From the NCBI GenBank assembly GCA_036873755.1, contig JAVTVY010008073.1, positions 1-64,000 on the forward strand: a stretch of 64,000 nucleotides of DNA, read 5' to 3'. The number at the start of each line of letters is the position of its first letter. Within the stretch, counting starts at the first letter, position 1. The notes beneath the pieces were generated by a model that was not told the DNA's origin, did not search any database, and saw only the letters and a list, made by a program, of their open reading frames with translations. The position numbers and the translations under genes are program-made. The stretch comes from Hanleya hanleyi. Its lineage: Eukaryota; Mollusca; Polyplacophora; Lepidopleurida; Hanleyidae. Shown one piece after another: positions 1 to 10,800 of the stretch.

Positions 1-526
1 ATTACAATTTCGACATCGTAAACTATCCCTTTCTGGATAGTAAATATTCCAGTGGGACCTGCATATGGCGTATACATATCTCGCTTAGTAGCATTTGCTA
101 GATCCTGTGTTAAATGTGATGATTTTAATCAACGTCACAAACACTGTTGCAGAAACTTATAAAACAGGGCTATTCTACCAAGCGCCTCCACTCAAAGTTT
201 CTCAAATTTGGCGATACATATCGCATGCTGATAGCAAAATACGAACGTAGCGTGCAAGATCTATGGGGCTACGTTTCGTAACATGTGTCTAATTCCGCTT
301 AACCCGGGGTTAGGGGCCGTATGAGCCCATGTACTTCAAGATCCTCATGGTACTCATATGAACAGTCACAATCAAAGCGTGACTGAGGTACATCATTTTT
401 AGATGACGACTCTATAACGAATATTATGGATTAAGAATACCGATCAGCGATACGGATTTGATATTTTGGAACATCATGATGTCTTGCCGGCATCATTGAA
501 AACTGTTGACCGCTTCTCTCTTGCAG
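1..526. other. no gene recognised
   Basis: No ORF or repeat that I can support. The sequence is unique within the window and has short open frames only. It adjoins fragments shared with the Polinton-like locus at 16 kb, so it may be degraded Polinton DNA, but I see no protein similarity. Confidence 0.4.
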
Positions 527-756
527 GAAACAAGCCTATGTTTATGTATACTTTTGTCTTTTTGAATTTGGTGCTAATACTGTTATATGGAAATGGAATA
601 GGTCTTTGGATTATGGACGCGGATATTCTCTAATGGACGACGGCTGGATTATGAATGACGGACTAGACGCTTGTAATTAGTATCTCAGCCGCGTTTTTAT
701 TGCAGCTGTTCATGTAGAGACTATGAAGTATCCACACGATCCCTAGCATCGGCTTA
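527..756. repeat. two segments shared with the 16-kb Polinton locus
   Basis: Segment A (about 527-676) matches 15959-16110 in inverted orientation with few differences. Segment B (about 689-756) matches 16636-16709 in direct orientation. The two segments are adjacent here but more than 500 bp apart, and oppositely arranged, at 16 kb. In the 16-kb locus A interrupts the polymerase remnant and B lies in a non-coding insertion inside the capsid remnant, so both are probably pieces of a repeat that inserted into or recombined with Polinton DNA. B stops at the left TTAA of the element at 758. Confidence 0.6.
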
Positions 757-909
757 AAGGTCAACCCAAACGCTCTGAGGTCAAAAATATAAAAAAATAG
801 TCCTTTCGATTCTGAAAATAATGATATTTTTTTCATAATTTTGTGCAGTCTGGTTGGCGAGATATTGCCGTTTGAAAGGTGAAAATCGCTCTCCTGTCAA
901 TTCCAGCTG

Positions 910-917
910 TGACGTCA
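910..917. promoter_or_regulatory. palindromic CRE-type site upstream of the THAP ORF
   Basis: TGACGTCA, a perfect CREB/ATF-type palindrome, 108 bp before the ATG at 1025. A second copy lies 37 bp upstream of the opposing ORF. Function is inferred from the motif only. Confidence 0.4.
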
Positions 918-1024
918 CGGAGTGAAGCCGTCTTGTATTCTCTATGTTAAAGCCGTATACCACAGTCGTAAGTAGCTGCTGATTTCTGGAGATTTTCGGA
1001 GTATCGGGACATCATTTGTTAGAT

Positions 1025-1481
1025 ATGCCGCGACGTTGTGTAGTGGGAGGTTGCAGTTTTACTACAGATGACGGTGTTAGTATTCATTTGTGGCCTAAAG
1101 ACGAGAAAATCGCTGCAAATTGGACGAAATTTGTACGCAACACGAGGGTCTGGAAAGAGGGCCCGAGCCAGTACTCGTATAATTTGCTCGGCACATTTTG
1201 ACAGAAAGACATCATTCGAGGAACTCTACAGCGTAGCAGCTGAATTCGGGTACAAACCAAAACTAAAGAGAACACCTATTCCAACTATCAAACCTAAGAA
1301 CAATCAGAATGTGACGGCAAAGAAATCGGACAAGGAGAATCTATCACGGACATCGGCTGAACGAACCTTGCCTGTAAGCGAGGCCTCGGGCAGGGAGACG
1401 GCTGTACATGCAACCTCCCCACAGCGCATGCTCCATTTCGCAGGCTCCATTACCATCCCTGCCACCAATAGCGGAAGTTGA
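1025..1481 (+). pseudogene. THAP-domain protein fragment, frameshifted
   Basis: From the ATG at 1025 the frame opens MPRRCVVGGC, the start of a C2CH THAP zinc finger, followed by the conserved Trp of the domain. It runs to a stop at 1199-1201. The second zinc pair (CSAH), the following hydrophobic residues and the IPTI motif (the AVPTIF position) are in another frame, open from 1068 to 1481, so a one-base frameshift falls at roughly 1160-1185. After the domain there is a basic, Ser/Thr-rich tail and no transposase core. THAP domains bind DNA and are found in P-element and Kolobok transposases and in host regulators. Its position inside a TTAA-flanked element suggests a remnant of that element's own transposase. 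A sequencing error instead of true decay cannot be excluded. Confidence 0.75.
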
Positions 1482-2459
1482 CCTTTACTACGTTGCTATG
1501 ACGTATAGGGGGAAAGCAACCAACGCACGGTTCAGTTTGAATCCGGCCGAACAACTCCTTTAGTGTTGCACATGAGCGAACTACTTTTCATATGCTCTGC
1601 CCAGATAACAGGGAAAATTATCTCCTGATAATTCTTTTTAACGCTAGGTCAACAGAGCTATTATGCAGACTTGAAAAATAATCGAAATGTTTGGTAAACA
1701 TCTATTTTACTATATATGATGTCACTTCCGGCGATGTATGCGAAGGCCCCGAATCCGGTCAAAAAATCTGACTGGTGGCTGGGGTGTTATTAGACCCCCA
1801 GCGAGGTGGTTGCTGTACATGCCCTGCTCGTGCTCGCGTCCCCGATGAACGCCCAGAATGCTATCCATGATGTGGCATTTGTTGCTTGAGCACCAAACTG
1901 GATGCGTCTCTATTTCATATATACTATTTAATAATAATAAAATGATCTTTCATAAATATATATACGTTTGATAAGTCAAAAAAAAAAAAAACACCAATTG
2001 GAGTGAATGGCTGTAGATACAGAAGTGATAATAATACTTTCATAATCCCTTGACATTTGAGATTGTGGGAATATCATTCGAATTCAATTTAATTGAGGTA
2101 ATTTGTCAAAAATTGAGCAAAAGTGAATGCCGATCCACTCACCACGGCTTTTCGCCATGAATGTCCAAAGTTTTTTTTATCAAACTATATAATTCTGAAA
2201 TCGGTATTTCATGGGGATTATGGGAAAACAAACAAAATTCAAATCGGACGTATACTAGTTATCAACAGTTTACTGTCCATGCTGCCGAATCCCGGAGTTT
2301 ATCCCTTCGAAAAGGCTGCCTCGGTCAGTAACAACAATAACAACACAGACGTGCTCGTTCTTTACATCACAGAATCGTTCTACATTCAATACAGTTTGAA
2401 ATATATGGACATTTGGTCTTATAGATGACGATAATAAGGTTTCCAGTCAAGTTGCATAC
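1482..2459. other. interior of the TTAA element, no clear coding
   Basis: Spans the gap between the two convergent ORFs. A plus-strand open frame at 2123-2428 shows no family similarity and is probably chance. On the minus strand, around 1870-1930, a short Cys-containing frame could be a second exon of the P2X7-like gene, but I could not match it with confidence. Confidence 0.4.
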
Positions 2460-2728
2460 CAATCACTATTCAACAAACGACCTCTCCGAATCCTGTCGTC
2501 GTCGAGTTCCACGTTGTCAGAGTGGTTGTCACTGTCAGAATCGGAGCCGTACGGCTCAAATTGATAGGGCTGAATTCCGCCGTTGGTCTGCAAACAACTG
2601 TTAATTTGCCCGTCATCATCCTCCTCTATGTCTATTTCATCTTCTTGGCGAAAAATATTCCCATCTAAGCAGCTGATATCGCTCGAATCGACATCTGAAC
2701 CGGAGCTCTGACTGCACTCGCTTTCCAT
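2460..2728 (-). CDS. first exon of acidic P2X7-like (ballast-family) protein
   Basis: Starts at the ATG at 2728 with a very acidic, Ser/Asp-rich leader. It then shows the PYQFEP core, a second acidic stretch and a NSDW motif. This layout matches the N-terminal part of invertebrate proteins annotated as P2X purinoceptor 7-like, where a PYxFEP motif and an acidic linker precede N(T/S)DWC and a Cys-rich zinc ballast domain. The frame reads through a plausible donor (GTATGC at 2459-2454) right after the Trp codon position, so the exon probably ends at 2460. The expected Cys-rich continuation was not identified, so the gene is partial or broken. It lies wholly inside the TTAA-flanked element, pointing towards the THAP ORF. 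The family assignment rests on short motifs and is moderate. Confidence 0.5.
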
Positions 2729-2764
2729 GTTATCCGCTGTTTTTTCTCAGGCAACTTCCCTGCG

Positions 2765-2772
2765 TGACGTCA
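2765..2772. promoter_or_regulatory. palindromic CRE-type site upstream of the acidic ORF
   Basis: TGACGTCA 37 bp before the ATG at 2728, mirroring the site at 910-917 at the other end of the element. Function inferred only. Confidence 0.4.
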
Positions 2773-2833
2773 TCAAGCCAGCTGTGAAAGTGTGAAAAAG
2801 CCCACTTTGATCCCATATTACGTGTGTTTCTGA

Positions 2834-3271
2834 TCAGATTAGAATTGTTTCAATATTTTTTTCATACAAAGTGAAGTATGAACTATGATTTTTAAGGATT
2901 TTTAGACCGAAAATAATTCCGTTTGGGTTGACCTTTAAGGTTAAAAAACAGCTAGGAAAATGGTCATCGTCGTCGATGGTTTTCCGAATTTTCGTCGGGG
3001 GCACTTCATGAATACCCAGGACTGGTAGGGTCAATTGAAATTCGGTTTCTTTAAGACACGGGGTGACCAATATAGAGTGGTCAGTGTACCCATCACACGA
3101 CGTTCGCCTCCGTTCGACCAGAGAGAGCACCACTTCCAACGGTCCTGTCAACGGATTTGTGTTGCTGAGCACACCTGAAACACTCCCCAAATGTCTGTTG
3201 TATGTTAGCGAGACAGTGATAATGTCGCCTTTGTAGGGAAATTCTCTGCGGAACCTGATGCTGTCAGCCAT
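2834..3271 (-). CDS. hypothetical ORF, 3' end supplied by the TTAA element
   Basis: ATG at 3271 opens a 145-residue frame beginning MADSIRFRRE. About 110 residues come from DNA outside the element (2940-3271) and show balanced composition with alternating hydrophobic residues, as in a beta-rich protein. The remaining ~35 residues (2834-2938) are read from the terminal repeat of the transposon, so the natural C-terminus was probably lost at insertion. No family recognised. It has the same strand as the capsid-related fragment at 689-756, so a Polinton origin is possible but unproven. Confidence 0.4.
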   Translation of the reverse strand: MADSIRFRREFPYKGDIITVSLTYNRHLGSVSGVLSNTNPLTGPLEVVLSLVERRRTSCDGYTDHSILVTPCLKETEFQLTLPVLGIHEVPPTKIRKTIDDDDHFPSCFLTLKVNPNGIIFGLKILKNHSSYFTLYEKNIETILI

Positions 3272-3274
3272 TGT

Positions 3275-4080
3275 CTTTTGTCATGGCATAACTAAAATAT
3301 ATGGCTTAGTATGAAGCAATCCATCGTAATAACTATATGCGTCTGTGTGCGATATGAGTATTTATACCAGCGCACTGTACCAGCGCACCCAAATTAGAAA
3401 ACGAAACTTTGAAAACACGTCTGAATCTATTTTTGGAATACTGGGGAATTCCAGTGAAACTTTCCTATATCGACAGTGCATTGCATGATGATAAACACTT
3501 GGCCTACAGACAGACGACCCAGATAGAGGAATACTGTTGGCAGAAATAACCCTATCTCATGTTCAGGTCATGCAGGACATCATAGATTTCTCTACACACC
3601 TGTCTGAAACACATATCTTACGTATGGGGGAGTCACGATAACTCCTGTATACATCAGACTGTCTTTAACCATGCATTTGGTATTTAGATATTGTACAGCT
3701 GCACTTCAAATGCGCAGATGAATCGTTTGAGAGTTAAATACCCATGAAACATTGATATTTTGTCTGTTCAAATGACATCATCTCATGAACGTTCGAGATG
3801 GAAGGGAAAGTCCAGAAAGCACAGGCCTTACTTCAACTTTAACTTTATTTTCCACACTGGTCACTATATGCGACATAAGTGGTTACAAAAACATATATAT
3901 ATTTCATGCAGAGGTGGTCAAATTCACCTTGATCCAGTACCGATATAGATATTTACACTGTGATACACTATCTAATGTGAGTTTATAATAAAATACACGT
4001 ATTGTTTCTTATATAAGGAGGTAAAAAGATGGAAAATGTGATTGTGTAGTTACAGCTAAAAACTATAGCCGCGAGCGGCA
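3275..4080. other. no gene recognised
   Basis: Unique sequence with only short overlapping ORFs (around 3760-3988) that lack codon structure or family similarity. Confidence 0.4.
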
Positions 4081-4084
4081 ATAA

Positions 4085-4850
4085 CGGATTCCAAGCTCAG
4101 GCTCTGACCTTGGCCTTTGTCCTAAAATAAATAGGTCTATGGAATCACACGGATATCACCCCAGTAAACTTACATGTTTGTTGAATCATAACTTTGAGAT
4201 GTATTGAGGACACTATAGTAAATTCAGTTTTATGATAATGTGACCTTGGCAGTTGGCTTATTGACCTTGTTATTAATTGTGTAATGGCGATATATTTTCT
4301 GTGTAAAATTGAAGTGAATTGATCACTTAACTGTTTCTCAGGTAGAATGCTTGCAAGAATTTGTGACACACACAGAGGCGATGATTCTATATCCCCTGAT
4401 TAGGGTCCAGGTGAGCGATAATTTTGCATTATATCCGCAAAAAATCTGTAAATGTTTTTGAAGTTTGATGAATAATACATCAAGATATAGCACAGACAAG
4501 CTATTATCAGTTTCGAAGGGATTTGACCTTGACCTTTGACCTAAAAAGTAAACAGATATCTAAGATCACTTGAAAACCACACCCGTAAAGTTTCGGGATG
4601 TTTGCTGAATCATAACTCGAGATACAGAACGGATAATTTTAGATTTAGTTTCGGGTGATGTGACCTTGACCTTTGACCTAACGACCTCAATATCAATAGC
4701 ATGACAGATATTTTTCATATATATCTTCGGTAGAAATTTGGAGGGGATTGACCACATGCTTTCTAAGTTATCGTGATAAAAAGAATTCATGGCACACTCA
4801 CATACATACAGACAGCAAATCTATACTCCCTGACCGGGGTCCGGTGGAAA
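4085..4850 (+). repeat. two ~420-bp dispersed repeat units
   Basis: Two diverged copies in tandem (about 4085-4425 and 4505-4850) share the string TGACCTTGACCTTTGACCT (exact in the second unit, degraded in the first), a segment about loss of response to TTGAATCATAAC/CTGAATCATAAC type sequence, and a closing CCTGA..GGGGTCC motif. The second copy ends in ACCGGGGTCCGGT, a short hairpin preceded by CATA/CAGA simple repeat. The same GACCTTGACC language recurs at 51-52.7 kb and 61.9-62.7 kb. This is probably a Pearl/Helitron-like repeat end. Confidence 0.55.
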
Positions 4851-7800
4851 GTAACAAAATAATGAAATTCCTGGACTGTTTCTTGCCACCATTCGATGGA
4901 GTCTGTAAAAACACAGGCTAGGGGATTGTTTCCTTTGAACACCATTTAACAACGGATGACATATTGACTTTCAGTTTAAACATCGTGACAGGGATTTGAG
5001 GTGTTTATGTATGTAGACAATTCAGTTGGGGAAGGCATGTGTCTGTCTAGATTGATTGATTATATTTATTGCAGAGATATACTGCAATATCTGTTACTTG
5101 GAAATCCGACTAATTTGATTAGTCGATGGCTTCCAGTATGTTTTTACACAGCAACTTTTGATGACAAGCTTAGAGAGACGCCGATCCATAGATGATATAT
5201 CCTAAGTTTTGGGATGCTCGGTTCAACGGTTTAGGACAACATAAGCTCTGAAGACTTTTGGGTAAATAAATCCAAGATGGTCGCCAAACGCTCTGACCGA
5301 TCAAAAAATATAACCTCAAAGCTAGACTTGCTAAACCTGATGTACCTTCCAGTGAAATATGGTAGCGATCTCTCCAATTTGAAATTTTGGCCAAAAGATC
5401 CATTTACAGGCGTTTCCATGGCAACGAAAGTAATTCGGGGCCTCGAAATAATCATTTTTGGCATCGCGGTGTCCGATAACATATATATAGCCACTTTTCC
5501 TATCGAAATCCGTTACTTGAAAATCCTACGACTGTGATTGGTCGAAGGCAGCTATATTTATTTAACTCCAAATGGTCCTATTTAAGAAATATCCACCCAT
5601 CGATCATGTACGCCAAGTTTCACGTTAATCGGTTTAGCGGTTCCGGATGAGTAGATCTTTGAAGGTATTGGCATAAATCCAAGATGGTCGCCGGGGCCGT
5701 TGACCATTCGGCCAGGTCAGGTTACATACATTAAGTCTCATGTGCTTCAATCATCAGGTGAAGTTTCAGCTTAAGGATAGCTATACCCTTAGAGGCAGTT
5801 TTTGCACCCCCGTGACAATGTGTCGTCTGTATCAATAAATATACAAGATAACCATAATAAACTATATATTTTATGAAAGCGTACATCGTAGGGATTCCAA
5901 CTCTATGATTTATATAACCGACGCTGCTACTGTGTAAAAAATATTCCAATTTTAAAAAATTAAAATGAAAACAATAGCGTCCATTTTTCAATTGGAATTT
6001 CATGAAAATTGTTGGTCTTGATTCAACTTTGATGGTATACCTTGATAGAAGACAATTCGAACTAGTGAACTTTATCTCATTTTTTTTTTAATTTTTGCCT
6101 TGTTTTGTTTTTACAGCTATTTTACTAAAATAAATTGAAAAAACGTTCTATTTTACGGTCGTTTGTCTTAAAAGTTGAATAATTAAAAAACTAATCCGAA
6201 CTCACAAAAAGTGAGATAAAGTTGACTAGATCACCTTATAAGTAACAAGCATGCCAAATTTCAAAAGCGTAGCATGTATACTTTTCGAGAAATAAACGTT
6301 TAAATCTCGGATTTTGTACAAAAATGAAAGGCTAGAAATTGGACAAAATGTGTCCAGCTATACATCTGATGAATTAATTCAAATTTTTTGCTTGTATTCT
6401 ATTGTCAGATACATTTTTAATCTGTCTAATGGGACCTACTCGAATTCCTGTTTATTCTGGATAACTATTACACTTAGTTTTTTTCATCAAGGCGGTTTAA
6501 AGTCCAATTTAAACTTTAAAAACTTCCTAATACTTGTTCAGCTGAGAATTGTTTACACCTGTGTAGATCACTTCACGGCGGGTGTCTGAGTGAAGTGTCA
6601 CTGTTATAATTAGAAACAAAAATACGGATGTTTGCATGGTTTTGATCAGAAGGGGGTAGATTAATGTGAATAAGTAGGACTAATAGATAATTAGCTTACC
6701 ATAATACTGCGGAAATGAGTTTTGGAAAGGGAAATTTAACAGACAAAAATAATAGTAGCCAAGCCCAAGCTAAGGCAATCTGTTTAATTGTTCCAGTGAC
6801 TAAATTTTAAACCTAATATTGAAGCACTTCTATTTATAATTTTGATTTCATTATTTCACCAAATGTTAGAGGAAATAGTGAATATTTGAATGCAGAAATA
6901 AAGAAAATGACCAGTTTTGACCCTCTAAGGGGATAGCTATCCTTAATCGGTGCGGTAGTGTAGAGTAAACGACCGCTACAAAATCTGGCGGAAGACAAAT
7001 AATAAGAATACCAATATGAAGAAGTTTCCAGCCAGTGGCGTGAAATCCTAATTATAGAACATATCATAGTATTACCAGCATAGTGACTATATATATATAT
7101 ATGTATAAATGAATCCATTGAAATTATATAGCCCGAGATTATATACAGCTATGACTTAAGAACCATACGGCGTGGAAAAGAAATTTACATTTTTACACGG
7201 TGGGCCAATGAACACATGAACATATCAGTACATTACTAATGACTATTTTTTAGTGTATAAATGAACACCCTGACCGGGGTCCGGTGGAAAGTAACAAAAT
7301 AATGAAATTCCTGGACTGTTTCTTGCCACCATTCGATGGAGTCTGTAAAAACACAGGCTAGGGGATTGTTTCCTTTGAACACCATTTAACAACGGATGAC
7401 ATATTGACTTTCAGTTTAAACATCGTGACAGGGATTTGAGGTGTTTATGTATGTAGACAATTCAGTTGGGGAAGGCATGTGTCTGTCTAGATTGATTGAT
7501 TATATTTATTGCAGAGATATACTGCAATATCTGTTACTTGGAAATCCGACTAATTTGATTAGTCGATGGCTTCCAGTATGTTTTTACACAGCAACTTTTG
7601 ATGACAAGCTTAGAGAGACGCCGATCCATAGATGATATATCCTAAGTTTTGGGATGCTCGGTTCAACGGTTTAGGACAACATAAGCTCTGAAGACTTTTG
7701 GGTAAATAAATCCAAGATGGTCGCCAAACGCTCTGACCGATCAAAAAATATAACCTCAAAGCTAGACTTGCTAAACCTGATGTACCTTCCAGTGAAATAT

Positions 7801-10800
7801 GGTAGCGATCTCTCCAATTTGAAATTTTGGCCAAAAGATCCATTTACAGGCGTTTCCATGGCAACGAAAGTAATTCGGGGCCTCGAAATAATCATTTTTG
7901 GCATCGCGGTGTCCGATAACATATATATAGCCACTTTTCCTATCGAAATCCGTTACTTGAAAATCCTACGACTGTGATTGGTCGAAGGCAGCTATATTTA
8001 TTTAACTCCAAATGGTCCTATTTAAGAAATATCCACCCATCGATCATGTACGCCAAGTTTCACGTTAATCGGTTTAGCGGTTCCGGATGAGTAGATCTTT
8101 GAAGGTATTGGCATAAATCCAAGATGGTCGCCGGGGCCGTTGACCATTCGGCCAGGTCAGGTTACATACATTAAGTCTCATGTGCTTCAATCATCAGGTG
8201 AAGTTTCAGCTTAAGGATAGCTATACCCTTAGAGGCAGTTTTTGCACCCCCGTGACAATGTGTCGTCTGTATCAATAAATATACAAGATAACCATAATAA
8301 ACTATATATTTTATGAAAGCGTACATCGTAGGGATTCCAACTCTATGATTTATATAACCGACGCTGCTACTGTGTAAAAAATATTCCAATTTTAAAAAAT
8401 TAAAATGAAAACAATAGCGTCCATTTTTCAATTGGAATTTCATGAAAATTGTTGGTCTTGATTCAACTTTGATGGTATACCTTGATAGAAGACAATTCGA
8501 ACTAGTGAACTTTATCTCATTTTTTTTTTAATTTTTGCCTTGTTTTGTTTTTACAGCTATTTTACTAAAATAAATTGAAAAAACGTTCTATTTTACGGTC
8601 GTTTGTCTTAAAAGTTGAATAATTAAAAAACTAATCCGAACTCACAAAAAGTGAGATAAAGTTGACTAGATCACCTTATAAGTAACAAGCATGCCAAATT
8701 TCAAAAGCGTAGCATGTATACTTTTCGAGAAATAAACGTTTAAATCTCGGATTTTGTACAAAAATGAAAGGCTAGAAATTGGACAAAATGTGTCCAGCTA
8801 TACATCTGATGAATTAATTCAAATTTTTTGCTTGTATTCTATTGTCAGATACATTTTTAATCTGTCTAATGGGACCTACTCGAATTCCTGTTTATTCTGG
8901 ATAACTATTACACTTAGTTTTTTTCATCAAGGCGGTTTAAAGTCCAATTTAAACTTTAAAAACTTCCTAATACTTGTTCAGCTGAGAATTGTTTACACCT
9001 GTGTAGATCACTTCACGGCGGGTGTCTGAGTGAAGTGTCACTGTTATAATTAGAAACAAAAATACGGATGTTTGCATGGTTTTGATCAGAAGGGGGTAGA
9101 TTAATGTAAATAAGTAGGACTAATAGATAATTAGCTTACCATAATACTGCGGAAATGAGTTTTGGAAAGGGAAATTTAACAGACAAAAATAATAGTAGCC
9201 AAGCCCAAGCTAAGGCAATCTGTTTAATTGTTCCAGTGACTAAATTTTAAACCTAATATTGAAGCACTTCTATTTATAATTTTGATTTCATTATTTCACC
9301 AAATGTTAGAGGAAATAGTGAATATTTGAATGCAGAAATAAAGAAAATGACCAGTTTTGACCCTCTAAGGGGATAGCTATCCTTAATCGGTGCGGTAGTG
9401 TAGAGTAAACGACCGCTACAAAATCTGGCGGAAGACAAATAATAAGAATACCAATATGAAGAAGTTTCCAGCCAGTGGCGTGAAATCCTAATTATAGAAC
9501 ATATCATAGTATTACCAGCATAGTGACTATATATATATATATGTATAAATGAATCCATTGAAATTATATAGCCCGAGATTATATACAGCTATGACTTAAG
9601 AACCATACGGCGTGGAAAAGAAATTTACATTTTTACACGGTGGGCCAATGAACACATGAACATATCAGTACATTACTAATGACTATTTTTTAGTGTATAA
9701 ATGAACACCCTGACCGGGGTCCGGTGGAAAGTAACAAAATAATGAAATTCCTGGACTGTTTCTTGCCACCATTCGATGGAGTCTGTAAAAACACAGGCTA
9801 GGGGATTGTTTCCTTTGAACACCATTTAACAACGGATGACATATTGACTTTCAGTTTAAACATCGTGACAGGGATTTGAGGTGTTTATGTATGTAGACAA
9901 TTCAGTTGGGGAAGGCATGTGTCTGTCTAGATTGATTGATTATATTTATTGCAGAGATATACTGCAATATCTGTTACTTGGAAATCCGACTAATTTGATT
10001 AGTCGATGGCTTCCAGTATGTTTTTACACAGCAACTTTTGATGACAAGCTTAGAGAGACGCCGATCCATAGATGATATATCCTAAGTTTTGGGATGCTCG
10101 GTTCAACGGTTTAGGACAACATAAGCTCTGAAGACTTTTGGGTAAATAAATCCAAGATGGTCGCCAAACGCTCTGACCGATCAAAAAATATAACCTCAAA
10201 GCTAGACTTGCTAAACCTGATGTACCTTCCAGTGAAATATGGTAGCGATCTCTCCAATTTGAAATTTTGGCCAAAAGATCCATTTACAGGCGTTTCCATG
10301 GCAACGAAAGTAATTCGGGGCCTCGAAATAATCATTTTTGGCATCGCGGTGTCCGATAACATATATATAGCCACTTTTCCTATCGAAATCCGTTACTTGA
10401 AAATCCTACGACTGTGATTGGTCGAAGGCAGCTATATTTATTTAACTCCAAATGGTCCTATTTAAGAAATATCCACCCATCGATCATGTACGCCAAGTTT
10501 CACGTTAATCGGTTTAGCGGTTCCGGATGAGTAGATCTTTGAAGGTATTGGCATAAATCCAAGATGGTCGCCGGGGCCGTTGACCATTCGGCCAGGTCAG
10601 GTTACATACATTAAGTCTCATGTGCTTCAATCATCAGGTGAAGTTTCAGCTTAAGGATAGCTATACCCTTAGAGGCAGTTTTTGCACCCCCGTGACAATG
10701 TGTCGTCTGTATCAATAAATATACAAGATAACCATAATAAACTATATATTTTATGAAAGCGTACATCGTAGGGATTCCAACTCTATGATTTATATAACCG

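Larger units (their letters stand above)
758..2934. mobile_element. TTAA-flanked DNA transposon, Kolobok-like
   Basis: Seen: 15-bp perfect terminal inverted repeats AGGTCAACCCAAACG (758-772, and inverted at 2920-2934), each flanked by TTAA (754-757 and 2935-2938). Inside are a THAP-domain ORF (+, frameshifted) and a convergent acidic ORF (-). Known: Kolobok transposons make TTAA target duplications and encode THAP-domain transposases; piggyBac also uses TTAA but lacks THAP. At 2177 bp with no recognisable catalytic domain, this copy is probably internally deleted and non-autonomous. The Kolobok assignment is inference. The element appears to have inserted into the end of the ORF at 2940-3271. 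Confidence 0.7.
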
